DNA of 64,000 nt from Gemmatimonadaceae bacterium (GTDB lineage: Bacteria > Gemmatimonadota > Gemmatimonadetes > Gemmatimonadales > Gemmatimonadaceae): contig JADKJT010000014.1 of assembly GCA_016720905.1 (NCBI GenBank), positions 62,001 through 126,000 of the forward strand. Reading direction: 5' to 3'. The position numbers and the translations under genes were made by a program. Under the pieces are notes generated by a model that saw nothing but the letters and a program-made list of their open reading frames with translations, made no database searches and had not been told where the DNA came from. Of this stretch, positions 17,074 through 26,383 are shown one piece after another (the first letter of the stretch is position 1; every line of letters begins with the position of its first letter).

Positions 17074-18006
17074 TCAGCCGCGACCGAACAGTCCGCGCAT
17101 CTTGCCCATCAGGCCACTCTTCGCTTCCTCGGTGGGTGGCGTGGCATTGCCGCCCTTGTCGCAGTCCTGCGCCGCAACCGAGAAGGCCTCGGAATAGGCG
17201 CGAACTGAGGGATACCGATCGCCAGGCGCCTTGGACAACGCCTTCATCACTACCGTCTCGATGGAGGCCGGAAAGGTGAGCGTGGGCTTGGCTTTGTTGA
17301 GCGCCACCGGTGGCTGCGTGAGCAGCTGGGAGAACAGCTCGCGCGGTGACTTGCCGGTGTACGGCAGCACGCCGGAGAGCAGGTAGTAGGCGATCGTGGC
17401 CAGCGAATACTGGTCGGCCGCTGGGCCAACCAGTTCGCCCGACAAGGCCTCCGGCGCGACGTACATCAGGGTGCCAACGAAGAAGCCCGCGCGCGTGAGT
17501 CGCTGATCGGGCGCGGCTTCTGTGTCGGCCGCGATTCCGAAATCCAGCAGCTTCACCACGAATGTCGCGGGATCGTACATGACGTTCTCGGGTTTGAGAT
17601 CCCGATGCACGATGTTCACGTCATGGGCAGCCTGCACGGCACTGCAGATCTGCGACATGATCTCCGCAACCTCTCGGCAGGGCAGCGGCCCCGACTTGTC
17701 CGCGTGCTTGTCGAGGATCTCACCGGAGGCCCACTCAATCGCCAGATAGTAGCGCCCGTCTTCCTGTCCGTAGTCTAGGGTACGGATGATATTGGGGTGT
17801 TCTACCCGTGCACCGAACTGCGCCTCGCGCAAAAAACGCGCGACAGCGGTTTTATCCTGCTGCAGCTTTTCGCGCAGCACCTTGAGGGCGACGGTACCGT
17901 GTTTGGGATGATCGGCACGAAAGACCGTCGAAGTACCACCTTCGCCGACCTTTCCGCGTATCGTATATCCGGCCAGCGTCGTTCCAACTAGCGTCTCGAT
18001 AGCCAC
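17074..18006 (-). CDS. PknB-type serine/threonine protein kinase
   Basis: A 310-aa soluble kinase. The glycine loop GEGGTSTVFRA, the VALKVL lysine, catalytic IVHRDLKPEN and LLDFGIA (DFG) are all intact. After an activation loop ending in GTLMYVAPEAL come the usual C-lobe helices. There is no transmembrane segment or PASTA domain. A short tail (GKMRGLFGRG) follows the catalytic domain. The start is a GTG at 18006. It is followed at one base by pyrE and is divergent from the GWxTD lipoprotein. Substrates are unknown. Confidence 0.92.
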   Translation of the reverse strand: MAIETLVGTTLAGYTIRGKVGEGGTSTVFRADHPKHGTVALKVLREKLQQDKTAVARFLREAQFGARVEHPNIIRTLDYGQEDGRYYLAIEWASGEILDKHADKSGPLPCREVAEIMSQICSAVQAAHDVNIVHRDLKPENVMYDPATFVVKLLDFGIAADTEAAPDQRLTRAGFFVGTLMYVAPEALSGELVGPAADQYSLATIAYYLLSGVLPYTGKSPRELFSQLLTQPPVALNKAKPTLTFPASIETVVMKALSKAPGDRYPSVRAYSEAFSVAAQDCDKGGNATPPTEEAKSGLMGKMRGLFGRG

Positions 18007-18036
18007 GAGGCGAACCTAACGCAGGAAAGCAGCCAC

Positions 18037-19506
18037 GTGCAAGACAGCATTTCATCCCATATGACTTTTCTTTCGTCGCTCAGGTCCCGCCGTGCGCGGC
18101 GAATCATTGGCGGTGGCACTGTCCGTACCGCCCTAGTCGGTTTGGCGCTGCTACTCGCGGCGTGCGTGAAGAACAGCACTGTCGGGGATCCCGCAGCAGG
18201 AGGGCCACCCCGACCAGGCGGGCTCCCCGGCGCCCCCGGCGCCGGACTGACGGGTGCCGGTGAGATGCAGCGCCTGTATCGCGCCATGGGCCTCATTTCC
18301 GGCGCGGGAACGCTTTCGTTTGTCGCGTCGGCGTCATTTCTGACGGCGCCCTCGTCGGACACCACTTTGGTGCTTCTGGCGCTGTCGCTGCCGTCACGGT
18401 CGCTCGCGTTCACGCGGGAGGGCGATCGGTACGCCGCCGAATACTCGGTCAAGGTCGAGGTACGTCGCGGACCGACGGTCGTCTCGCAGGTTGATGCCAG
18501 GGAATCGGTCAAGGTACCGACGTATCGAGAAACGTCGCGGACCGACGAAAGCATCATCTGGCAGCAGTATCTGCGATTGGCCCCCGGTCGCTATTCGCTG
18601 GCGATTGCCCTGAAGGACGAATCCGGCCTGCGGAACGCGTCCGAAGAAGTCTCGCTTGAGGTGCCGCGTCTGACCGCCGGCGCGATCGCGACCCCAATCG
18701 CCGTCTACGAAGCGATTCCCCGCACATCGGTCGATTCGCTGCCGAGACTGCTGGCTCGGCCGCGCAGCACCGTCACCTTCGGTGTCGACTCGTTGCTCCC
18801 CGTGTACCTCGAGGCCGTTGGCCCGCAGGCTCCGCCATCGGTAACCGTGCGCGTCATCGGCGACGGGGATCAGGAACTCTGGGTCAGCACGGTAGAGCTG
18901 GCGCAACGCCTCGAAGTGCGTAGCGCAACCATTGCCGTGCCGGTCACGCGACTGGGCGTTGGCATTTCGAGCCTTGTGGTCACGGCGGCCGGGCGCAGCG
19001 ACACGGCGCGCACCCGACTGCTGGTCAGTCTGGGCGACGATCTACCGATCGCCACGTTTGACGAGATGCTCAACTACCTCCGCTATTTCGCCCCCGCCGA
19101 CCGACTCAAGCCATTGCGCGAGGCCACACCGGTAACGCGCTCGGAAGTGTGGGCCAAGTTCCTCAAGGACACCGATCCCGTGCCCGGAACGTCGGAGCAC
19201 GAAGGGCTGCGTGATTACTTCGCCCGGATTCGCACAGCCAATCAGCGCTTTCGCGATGATGGTCCCATTGGGTGGCAAACCGATCGCGGCACGGCGTTCG
19301 TGGCGCTCGGAGATCCCGACAACGTGTACGACACGGGACTGCAGGATCCGGGTGCCCGCGTGCGACAGCAAGTGTGGGAATATCGCGCGCTGCGGTTGCA
19401 GCTGGTGTTTCTCGATCAGACGGGATTCGGGCGGTGGCGTCTGGGAACGTCGCAGCGCGCCGAGCTTGAGAACGCGATCCGCCGCAAACTCTCGCTGCAG
19501 CCGTGA
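18037..19506 (+). CDS. GWxTD-domain lipoprotein
   Basis: A 489-aa secreted protein with the GWxTD signature (IGWQTDRGTAFVALGDPDNVY) near residue 412, a family frequent in Gemmatimonadota, Acidobacteriota and related phyla. A lipobox (LALLLAACVKN) follows an arginine-rich signal start, so it is a probable lipoprotein. The body is beta-rich. Two starts compete: GTG at 18037 with AGGA upstream (used here) and ATG at 18061. The TGA overlaps the GTG of polA (GTGA), so the two are coupled. Function of the family is unknown. Confidence 0.85.
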   Translation: MQDSISSHMTFLSSLRSRRARRIIGGGTVRTALVGLALLLAACVKNSTVGDPAAGGPPRPGGLPGAPGAGLTGAGEMQRLYRAMGLISGAGTLSFVASASFLTAPSSDTTLVLLALSLPSRSLAFTREGDRYAAEYSVKVEVRRGPTVVSQVDARESVKVPTYRETSRTDESIIWQQYLRLAPGRYSLAIALKDESGLRNASEEVSLEVPRLTAGAIATPIAVYEAIPRTSVDSLPRLLARPRSTVTFGVDSLLPVYLEAVGPQAPPSVTVRVIGDGDQELWVSTVELAQRLEVRSATIAVPVTRLGVGISSLVVTAAGRSDTARTRLLVSLGDDLPIATFDEMLNYLRYFAPADRLKPLREATPVTRSEVWAKFLKDTDPVPGTSEHEGLRDYFARIRTANQRFRDDGPIGWQTDRGTAFVALGDPDNVYDTGLQDPGARVRQQVWEYRALRLQLVFLDQTGFGRWRLGTSQRAELENAIRRKLSLQP

Positions 19507-22469
19507 GCGACGTCGCCAAACCCACCGCGCCACGTCTCTTCCTGGTCGATGGCTATGCCCTGATCTATCGGGCGTTCTTTGCCCTCATGACGCGTCCGCT
19601 GTCCACCAGTCGTGGAGAGAACACGTCCGCGGCGTGGGGCATCGCCAATTTCTTGAAGCGCTTGCTGAACACCCACAAACCCGAGTTGCTGGGGTGGGTG
19701 CATGACTCCGGGGCAACGTTTCGCGACGATCTGTACCCCGACTACAAGGCCACACGCGAGAAGCTCACCGACGAACTGCAGGCGGATTTCGATCGCGGGC
19801 TTGAGCGCATCACCCAGTTGCTGGCCGCGTATCACATCCCGGTCATGGCGGTACCGGGGTTTGAGGCCGACGATGTGATCGGCACCCTGGCGATCAAGGG
19901 CGTCGAGGCCGGCTACAACGTGGTGATCGTCTCCGGTGACAAGGATTTCCAGCAACTCGTGCGACCCGGCGTGTGGCTGCTCAATCCGGGTCGTGGTGGA
20001 CCGGCGAGTGTCGAAGAGTCGTGGGTGGGCGTCGAGAACGGCAGTGACCGTCTCGGCGTGCCGCCGGAACGCGTGGTCGACTATCTCGCGATGGTGGGCG
20101 ATACGTCCGACAACGTGCCGGGAGTGAAGGGCATCGGCGAAAAGACGGCGCAGGAACTGATCGCGCAATTCGGGCCGCTCGAAGAGATTCTGGCGCACGC
20201 CGCCGAGGTCACCAAGAAGCGGCCGCGTGAAGCGCTGTTGGAACTGGCCGATACGGCGCGGCTGTCGAAGCAGTTGGTGACTATTCGTTGCGACGTGCCA
20301 ATCGCGTTGGACCCGAAGGCCCTGCAGGTGGATGTGCCGGACCTGCAGGCGTTGCGACACCTGTATCTCGAGCTCGAGTTCACGTCGATGCTCAAGGATC
20401 TCGGGGTCGCGGATGTCACCGCGTCACCCGCCACGGGGAGTGCGTCGGCAACGGCAACGGCGACGACGATTCCGCCACGCGCGTCAGGCGCACCGACTGG
20501 CCCGGATCGACCGGACGCGCCGGACGTGCGCGCCAGCGACAGTGGTGTGTCCGTGCTAGCCGATGCGACGTATGTCACGGTGGACTCGATGGCGGCGCTG
20601 GACGCGCTGCTGACGCGTGTGCGGGACGTGCCGTTCATCGCGCTCGACACCGAAACCATCACGGACGTGGATTCGCCGGTTGTCGTCGATGCCTTGCGCG
20701 CGCATCTGGTGGGCCTGTCCATCGCCGTGGCACCGGGCGAGGCGTACTACCTGCCGTTCGCGCACCGCGGAGATGACGGCAGCGGAAATCTGCTGCTGCT
20801 CTCGGGGGAATCCGGCATTGCCGGTCGACGCATCAACGCGGGGACACCGGAAGCGGTGAATCTCCCACCCCTCGACCGCACCGAGATGGCACCATTGCGC
20901 GCGATGCTGGAAGACGCGTCGGTTCGAAAGATCGCGCAGAACGCCAAGTATGACGTGCTGGTATTGCGCGGCTGCGGCGTGCGATTGGCCGGGCTGGAGT
21001 TTGACACCATGCTGGCCAGCTACGTGCTCGATCCCGGCCGGCGATCCCACGGTCTCGAGGTGCTGGCCCTCGAGTTTCTGGGTCACACGATGACGTCGTA
21101 CGAGCAGCTGTGCGGCAAGGGGCGCTCGCAGCTGCCGTTCAATGTCGTGCCGGTGGATGCCGCGCGTGACTATTCGTGTGAAGACGTGGATGTGGCCATG
21201 CGTTTGCGCGCGCGGTTCGAGCCAATGCTCGCCGACCATGGGATGCGCGAGCTGTTGGCCGACATGGAAGTGCCGCTGGTTGAGGTCCTGGCTGAGATGG
21301 AATGGGAGGGTATCGCCATTGATCTCGCGTGGTTTGCCTCGCTCAAGACGCGATTCAAGGCCGAGCGGGAAAAGGTGGAGCAGGCCATTTACGGGGAAGC
21401 GGGGGAGGAGTTCAACATCAACTCCAATCCGCAGCTGCGAAAAATCCTCTTCGAGAAGCTTGGCTTGCCGGTCAAGAAGAAGACGGCGACCGGGCCGTCC
21501 ACCGACGCGAGTGTGTTGCTGGAACTGGCCGAAGACGGCCACACGTTACCCACGTTGTTGATGGAGTATCGGGAACTCTTCAAACTCGAAGGGACCTACA
21601 TCGATGCGCTGCCGCGGATGATCAATCCGCGTGATCAGCGCCTGCATACCTCGTATAACCAGACGGTCGCGGCGACGGGTCGGTTGTCGTCCAGCGATCC
21701 GAACCTGCAGAACATTCCGGTGCGACGCGAATTGGGACGCGAGATCCGACGGGGCTTTGTGGCGCGCGATGGATGGCAGTTGCTGTCGGCCGACTACTCG
21801 CAGATCGAGTTGCGGTTGCTGGCACATCTATCCGGCGATCCCGCCTTCGTGTCGGCATTCCGGGCGGGCGGCGATATTCACCGGCAGACGGCGGCGATCA
21901 TTTTCGGCGTTGATCTGGCCGAGGTGACGGGTGAGATGCGCGCGCGCGCGAAGACCATCAACTTCGCGACCATTTACGGACAGGGCGCGCATGCACTGTC
22001 GCAGCAGCTCAAGATCGCGCATGCCGAGGCGAAGGCGTTCATTGAGACCTACTTCGAGCGTTTCGCCGGCGTGAAGGCGTTTCTGGAGCAGTGCGTGACG
22101 GATGCCAAGCAGCGCGGCTATGCGGAAACGCTGTTCACACGCCGCCGCTACATTCCGGAGCTGGCCGAGCGCAACCGCAACATGCGAGCGTTCGGCGAGC
22201 GGGTCGCGGCCAACGCACCGATTCAGGGATCGGCCGCCGATCTCATCAAGATGGCGATGATCCGCATCCATCGGGCATTGGAGCGTCAACAGCTGGCCTC
22301 TCGCATGCTGCTTCAAGTGCACGATGAACTGGTGTTCGAAGTGGCCCCTGGGGAGGAGCCGACGCTCCGCGCCCTGGTCAAGCAGGAGATGGAGGGAGCG
22401 ACGTCACTGAACGTGCCCCTACTGGTGGACATGGGGGTGGGTCGGGACTGGGTGGCCGCAAAAAGCTGA
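19503..22469 (+). CDS. polA: DNA polymerase I
   Basis: A 988-aa three-domain repair and Okazaki-processing polymerase. The 5'-nuclease domain is at residues 1-300 (FLVDGYALIYRAFFA, GFEADDVIGTLA, DTSDNVPGVKGIG). The 3'-5' exonuclease retains its DTET acidic pair (about residue 381) and the YSCEDVD motif, so proofreading is probably intact. The polymerase domain has DYSQIELR, KTINFATIYGQG and VHDELVFE. An Ala/Thr-rich linker near 310-340 joins nuclease and exonuclease. It starts at a GTG overlapping the stop of the GWxTD gene, an unusual partner for polA. Confidence 0.97.
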   Translation: MSDVAKPTAPRLFLVDGYALIYRAFFALMTRPLSTSRGENTSAAWGIANFLKRLLNTHKPELLGWVHDSGATFRDDLYPDYKATREKLTDELQADFDRGLERITQLLAAYHIPVMAVPGFEADDVIGTLAIKGVEAGYNVVIVSGDKDFQQLVRPGVWLLNPGRGGPASVEESWVGVENGSDRLGVPPERVVDYLAMVGDTSDNVPGVKGIGEKTAQELIAQFGPLEEILAHAAEVTKKRPREALLELADTARLSKQLVTIRCDVPIALDPKALQVDVPDLQALRHLYLELEFTSMLKDLGVADVTASPATGSASATATATTIPPRASGAPTGPDRPDAPDVRASDSGVSVLADATYVTVDSMAALDALLTRVRDVPFIALDTETITDVDSPVVVDALRAHLVGLSIAVAPGEAYYLPFAHRGDDGSGNLLLLSGESGIAGRRINAGTPEAVNLPPLDRTEMAPLRAMLEDASVRKIAQNAKYDVLVLRGCGVRLAGLEFDTMLASYVLDPGRRSHGLEVLALEFLGHTMTSYEQLCGKGRSQLPFNVVPVDAARDYSCEDVDVAMRLRARFEPMLADHGMRELLADMEVPLVEVLAEMEWEGIAIDLAWFASLKTRFKAEREKVEQAIYGEAGEEFNINSNPQLRKILFEKLGLPVKKKTATGPSTDASVLLELAEDGHTLPTLLMEYRELFKLEGTYIDALPRMINPRDQRLHTSYNQTVAATGRLSSSDPNLQNIPVRRELGREIRRGFVARDGWQLLSADYSQIELRLLAHLSGDPAFVSAFRAGGDIHRQTAAIIFGVDLAEVTGEMRARAKTINFATIYGQGAHALSQQLKIAHAEAKAFIETYFERFAGVKAFLEQCVTDAKQRGYAETLFTRRRYIPELAERNRNMRAFGERVAANAPIQGSAADLIKMAMIRIHRALERQQLASRMLLQVHDELVFEVAPGEEPTLRALVKQEMEGATSLNVPLLVDMGVGRDWVAAKS

Positions 22470-22499
22470 GAAGATCGGCCCCGATCCTCACGGCGTGCG

Positions 22500-22537
22500 C
22501 TCTTGCACTTTGCACGGAATCCCGAGTGGTGCAAGAG
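22500..22537. terminator. Hairpin downstream of polA
   Basis: CTCTTGCAC (22500-22508) pairs perfectly with GTGCAAGAG (22529-22537) around a 20-nt loop. It lies about 30 nt after the polA stop. No U-run follows, so it may be a weak terminator or a site for a dimeric protein. Confidence 0.4.
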
Positions 22538-22613
22538 TCCTACGGCTCGTGAAAGCAGTCCAGTGATGAGCTAATGCATTGCTATATAACAGGTTAACGG
22601 TCAATTAGAGTTA

Positions 22614-22629
22614 CGGCATCGGCGTTGCT
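22614..22629 (+). promoter_or_regulatory. Candidate sigma-54 promoter of the pilin gene
   Basis: CGGCAT-CGGCG-TTGCT fits the -24/-12 form TGGCAC-N5-TTGCW with two mismatches and correct GG-N10-GC spacing. It lies about 90 nt before the pilin start. Pilin genes are often RpoN-dependent. This is a pattern match only. Confidence 0.3.
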
Positions 22630-22715
22630 ATGAAGACCGGCAGTGGGCGAGACTCCATCCTCGCCGGCCGGCGCTGCCGACCTCAAAATTCCGAGCTTTC
22701 GACCGAGAGAACCGC

Positions 22716-23105
22716 ATGTCCAACTCCCGCACGGCGAGAGGCTTCACCCTCATCGAATTGTTGATCGTGGTGGTGATCATTGGCATCCTCGCGGCCATCG
22801 CGATCCCGAAGTTCCAGAACACCAAGGGAAAGGCGTTCGCCACCTCGCTCAAGAGTGATCTGCGGAACTTGTCGTCGGTGCAGGAGGACTACTTCTACTA
22901 CAACGAGACGTACGCCACGGGCATGGGGTCTTTGACGTTTGTGCCGTCCAAGGGTGTGATCATGACGATCACCGAGGCAAACGGACGCGGCTGGTCGGCC
23001 ACCGCGACCCACCCCTCCGCGGCGCCACTCACGTGCGCGGTTTTCTATGGTCAGGCGTCGCCGGTTGGTGCGGCGACGGCCGAAGGACAGGTGGCCTGCC
23101 AGTAG
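22716..23105 (+). CDS. Type IV pilin / pseudopilin
   Basis: A 129-aa prepilin. The cleavage site G9|F10TLIEL with glutamate at mature position 5 is followed by the hydrophobic helix LLIVVVIIGILAAIAIP. It then has an alpha-helical spine and a short beta globule with a C-terminal cysteine pair (C107, C128) that could close a disulphide loop, as in PilA. The start is the ATG at 22716, which gives a short basic leader. It stands alone, with no pil assembly genes near, so it is probably a major or minor pilin transcribed as a single gene. Confidence 0.88.
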   Translation: MSNSRTARGFTLIELLIVVVIIGILAAIAIPKFQNTKGKAFATSLKSDLRNLSSVQEDYFYYNETYATGMGSLTFVPSKGVIMTITEANGRGWSATATHPSAAPLTCAVFYGQASPVGAATAEGQVACQ

Positions 23106-23131
23106 CGCGCCCCCGACTGGCACCCACCTCT

Positions 23132-23161
23132 GAACGCCGGCCCGGATTCGGGCCGGCGTTC
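23132..23161 (+). terminator. Strong GC hairpin after the pilin gene
   Basis: GAACGCCGGCCCG (23132-23144) pairs perfectly with CGGGCCGGCGTTC (23149-23161) around a GATT loop, 27 nt after the pilin stop. The 13-bp stem is very stable, but only a short CTATT follows instead of a U-run. Confidence 0.7.
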
Positions 23162-23209
23162 GCTATTGTGGCCGTCGCGGGACAGGCGCGGGCCGTTAGA
23201 ATGCCTGCC

Positions 23210-23575
23210 ATGTCCGATCTTCCGTCGATCGCCCAGGACCCTGATCACCAGCGCCGTACGGCACGCCTGCTGGCGGCCAACCGTGCAGTGGGTGCTCGCG
23301 AGTTCACCAAACGGCGCGATGGCATGATCCACGCCATGGACGGCGGTGTCTGGTTGCATCGGCACGTCTGGCTAGGGCGTCCGATGGTGCATTTGGTGAG
23401 CACCGATCAGGCGCGATTGCTCGCGTATGGGGCCGCCCTGGGCATTCCGGCCAATCGCCTGCAATACAAGCCACTGCGCGATCCGCGCACCGCGCTGCGA
23501 CGCGACGCGTGGCATTGGGATCTTGGCGGACCGGTGTATCCGCCGGCGGACGAACGGCTACGACTTCCTACTTGA
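23210..23575 (+). CDS. Conserved hypothetical protein (weak DUF4031 resemblance)
   Basis: A small soluble protein of about 121 aa. I choose the ATG at 23210 (MSDLPS); another in-frame ATG lies at 23201. The C-terminal part (HLVSTDQARLLAYGAALGIPANRLQYKP, then AWHWDLGG) resembles DUF4031-type proteins, where a helix LxAFAxxIG is followed by an aromatic HYDL-like end. No catalytic motif is visible. It is convergent with the acyltransferase gene and overlaps its stop by 8 nt. Confidence 0.55.
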   Translation: MSDLPSIAQDPDHQRRTARLLAANRAVGAREFTKRRDGMIHAMDGGVWLHRHVWLGRPMVHLVSTDQARLLAYGAALGIPANRLQYKPLRDPRTALRRDAWHWDLGGPVYPPADERLRLPT

Positions 23576-24938
23576 TACTCTCCAGCGCCCCCGCCTCCAC
23601 GCGCAGCCAATCGGCATCGGCCAGGAGTGACGCCTGCAACGAGGGATCCTTTCGGAAGAGACGAAAGGCGCGCGCGCGTGCCCGGACACGACGCATCCGG
23701 TCCCCATACCGCAAGTCACTGCTGGCCGACGGAATCAACGACGCGAAGAAGGCCAGGGCCCACCACGGTCCGAAGGCCAGTCCCACCAACGTCGTGAGCA
23801 CGACGTAGGACGCCAACACCAGGACGAGGCCCACGATGAACGTGCGCATCGGCGGTTCATCCAGCGCGGTGACGTTGCGCAGGGCCAGGTAGCGCGCGAG
23901 CCGAATGGGCACGATGTGCGTGACACGACCCCACAAGCTGATCGGGACCATCACGGTGGCAATGGCCATCTCGCGCACCACGAAGCGCGCACCGAGTGAG
24001 GTCGAGAGATCGATGGACACGTCGTGGACATCGATACGGGCGTTGGCCAACCGTTCGCGCCACGCGCGCAACCGTTGCTCAAAGAGATCGATGCGTGCCG
24101 ACGTGGACGCATCATTCCGCGCGCGCAGCGTCTGCTGGGCGCGTTCGATACGACGCACGAGCGCCAGCGTGCGAGCCAATGGGGGCGCGCCTTCGTCCAC
24201 GCTCGTCTCAGGCTCCATCAGCGCCACCAGTGTTTCACTCAGCAGCTGGATGCGCTCGGCGTCCGCGCGACTCTCGAAATTGAGCGTCATGGCGCGGAGA
24301 CGCTGCTCGATCAGCTCCGTCAGTGTCGCCACGGTCGAAGGGCCGCTGCCAAGGCCGTCCACGTCGATCGGCTCGCCCACCTGCAGCAGGATGCGCGTGC
24401 GCGGTTCCGCCTTTCGCTCAAACAGCAACCCGATGGGCACGATGCGAATGCCCTGCACGCCGCGTTCGTCGCGCGCCATCAGCGCCATGCGCGCGAGGCC
24501 CGTGCGGACAGGCGCCATGTACGGCTCGTCATGCGTCTTGCCTTCCGGGAAGACCACAATGCACGATTGCTCGGCGAGTGCGTCGGCCACGGCGGCAAAT
24601 GATGCGGCGTTGCGCGCGGCGTCGGGCACCGTCGGCGCCGGCGCGCCATCGGGTGTTGAAGACTTCTCGTCGGCCGAGCGACGGAGGGGGACCACGCCGA
24701 CGGCGCGCAGAAATCCCGCCGACAGCGGATTGGCAAACAGTGTCGCCTTGGCGGTGAATCGTACACGCCGTGGCGACGTCCACCCCACCACCATCGCGTC
24801 GGTGAGGGAATTGGGGTGATTCGCGGCCAGAAACACCGGTCCCTCGCGCGGAATGCGCTCGAGATTGGCGATGCTCAGCGAGCGATAGTACCAATGCAGG
24901 GCGATGCCGATGACCGGCTTGAGCGCTTCATAGAGCAC
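23568..24938 (-). CDS. PlsC-like acyltransferase, long form
   Basis: A 456-aa membrane-bound acyltransferase of the lysophosphatidate acyltransferase fold. The catalytic motif ANHPNSLTD is at residues 39-47 and FPEGKTHDE is near residue 131, with FAAVADAL between. The C-terminal half is longer than a standard PlsC (about 240 aa). It holds a charged helical region (RRIERAQQTLRARND) and hydrophobic segments (FIVGLVLVLASYVVLTTLVGLAF). The start is a GTG at 24938. It follows the MFS gene on the same strand by 36 nt and is probably co-transcribed. Acyl donor and acceptor are unknown. Confidence 0.85.
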   Translation of the reverse strand: MLYEALKPVIGIALHWYYRSLSIANLERIPREGPVFLAANHPNSLTDAMVVGWTSPRRVRFTAKATLFANPLSAGFLRAVGVVPLRRSADEKSSTPDGAPAPTVPDAARNAASFAAVADALAEQSCIVVFPEGKTHDEPYMAPVRTGLARMALMARDERGVQGIRIVPIGLLFERKAEPRTRILLQVGEPIDVDGLGSGPSTVATLTELIEQRLRAMTLNFESRADAERIQLLSETLVALMEPETSVDEGAPPLARTLALVRRIERAQQTLRARNDASTSARIDLFEQRLRAWRERLANARIDVHDVSIDLSTSLGARFVVREMAIATVMVPISLWGRVTHIVPIRLARYLALRNVTALDEPPMRTFIVGLVLVLASYVVLTTLVGLAFGPWWALAFFASLIPSASSDLRYGDRMRRVRARARAFRLFRKDPSLQASLLADADWLRVEAGALESIK

Positions 24939-24974
24939 GCGAAATGCGGTTGCCGGAGGGTGAGCGGACTCGTG

Positions 24975-26345
24975 TCAGTTGGCAATGGTGCGTGCCGTGG
25001 CATCTGCCGCCCGCGCCGCCCGTTCACCCTCGGGCACGTTGACAAAGGCCAGCAACGCGCCGCCCACGACAAAGAACGCGATGACCCAGAGGATGGCCAC
25101 GCGGCTGCTGCCGCTCTGTCCGACCGCGACGGCAAACACCAGCGGGCCGAGAATGCCACCGAACTTCTCGAACACGGAGTAGAAGCCGAAGAATTCACCA
25201 CTCTTGTGCTTCGGAATCATGTTGGCAAACAGCGAGCGGCTGAGCGCTTGCGTGCCGCCCTGCACCAATCCAACCAGGCAGGCCAGAATGTAGAACTCGC
25301 GAGTGGAATCGATGCCGTAGGCGAAAATGCAGATGCCCGTGTAGACCACGAGGCCGAGAAAGATCGAACGCTTCGTGCCCAGTTTGCCGGCCAGGGCACC
25401 GAAGCCAAAGGCAAACGGAATGCCGATGAACTGCACCAGCAGGATGGCGGTGATCAGGTCCTGCTGTCCGATCCCGATTTCCGATCCGAAGGCCGTGGCC
25501 ATCTTCACGATGGTCTGGATGCCATCGTTGTAGATCGTGAACGCCAGCATCGCGAGCGCGGCCTGCTTGTAGCTGCGCAGCTCGCGCAGCGTCTCACCCA
25601 GGCGCGTGAACGCTACGACGAATGGATTGGCGGTCGCGACTTCATCCGCCTCGATGGTGCGCGGCGGTTCAGGCACCCGTCGCAACACGGGAATGGAGAA
25701 CAGCAGCCACCACACGCCCACGGAGAGAAACGCGAGACGGGAAGGCAGGGTGGCTTGGGCCGGCGTCAGTCCGTCGCCTGATGGCAATCCAAAGGCGGCG
25801 GGGTTGGTGATCCACGCCAGGTTGATGGCCAGCAACAGGCCACCGCCGATGTATCCCAATGCGTATCCCGCGGTCGAGACGCGATCCATCTCATCCTCGG
25901 CGGCGATATGCGGGAGGAGCGATTCGTAGAAGGTCATGCTGCCGCTGGCGCCGGCCATCGACAGCACGAACAGGATCGACGCGAACAGCAGCTGACCGTG
26001 CTGAATGAGGAACATCAGCGCCGTGGCCGTCACGCCCAACAGCATGAAACCCACCAGAAAGCGCTTCTTCGCCGCCTTGTAGTCGGCGATGGCACCAAGG
26101 ATGGGCGCGAGGACGGCAATGAATACCGCGGCGACGGTGTTGGCGACACCCAGCGCCTGGGTGCCCTGTGCCGGTGTCATGCCCGCAGCGGCGACTTTCA
26201 AAAAAAAGATTGGAAAGACGGCTGTGGAGATGACCGTCTGCATCGAGGAGACGGCCCAATCGTACATCGCCCAGGCCCGCAACTCGCGGCGGTGCAGACC
26301 AAGGGCATTCAGGATGCCGCGGGAAGCCGATTGGCCAGTGGCCAT
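24975..26345 (-). CDS. MFS transporter, Atg22/UMF1-like
   Basis: A 456-aa integral membrane protein with about twelve hydrophobic helices. The N-terminus RAWAMYDWAVSSMQTVIST and the mid-segment YKAAKKRFLVGFMLLG are typical of the UMF1 group (related to the yeast vacuolar amino-acid effluxer Atg22). A second-half signature IGIPFAFGFGALAGKLGTKR and ALSRSLFANMIPKHKSGEFFGFYS are also in place. The start is an ATG at 26345. The direction of transport and the substrate are not deducible. It precedes the acyltransferase in the same direction. Confidence 0.88.
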   Translation of the reverse strand: MATGQSASRGILNALGLHRRELRAWAMYDWAVSSMQTVISTAVFPIFFLKVAAAGMTPAQGTQALGVANTVAAVFIAVLAPILGAIADYKAAKKRFLVGFMLLGVTATALMFLIQHGQLLFASILFVLSMAGASGSMTFYESLLPHIAAEDEMDRVSTAGYALGYIGGGLLLAINLAWITNPAAFGLPSGDGLTPAQATLPSRLAFLSVGVWWLLFSIPVLRRVPEPPRTIEADEVATANPFVVAFTRLGETLRELRSYKQAALAMLAFTIYNDGIQTIVKMATAFGSEIGIGQQDLITAILLVQFIGIPFAFGFGALAGKLGTKRSIFLGLVVYTGICIFAYGIDSTREFYILACLVGLVQGGTQALSRSLFANMIPKHKSGEFFGFYSVFEKFGGILGPLVFAVAVGQSGSSRVAILWVIAFFVVGGALLAFVNVPEGERAARAADATARTIAN

Positions 26346-26383
26346 GGAGAGTCTCGTAATGAAAGGGGAACTTCGACAGATTA

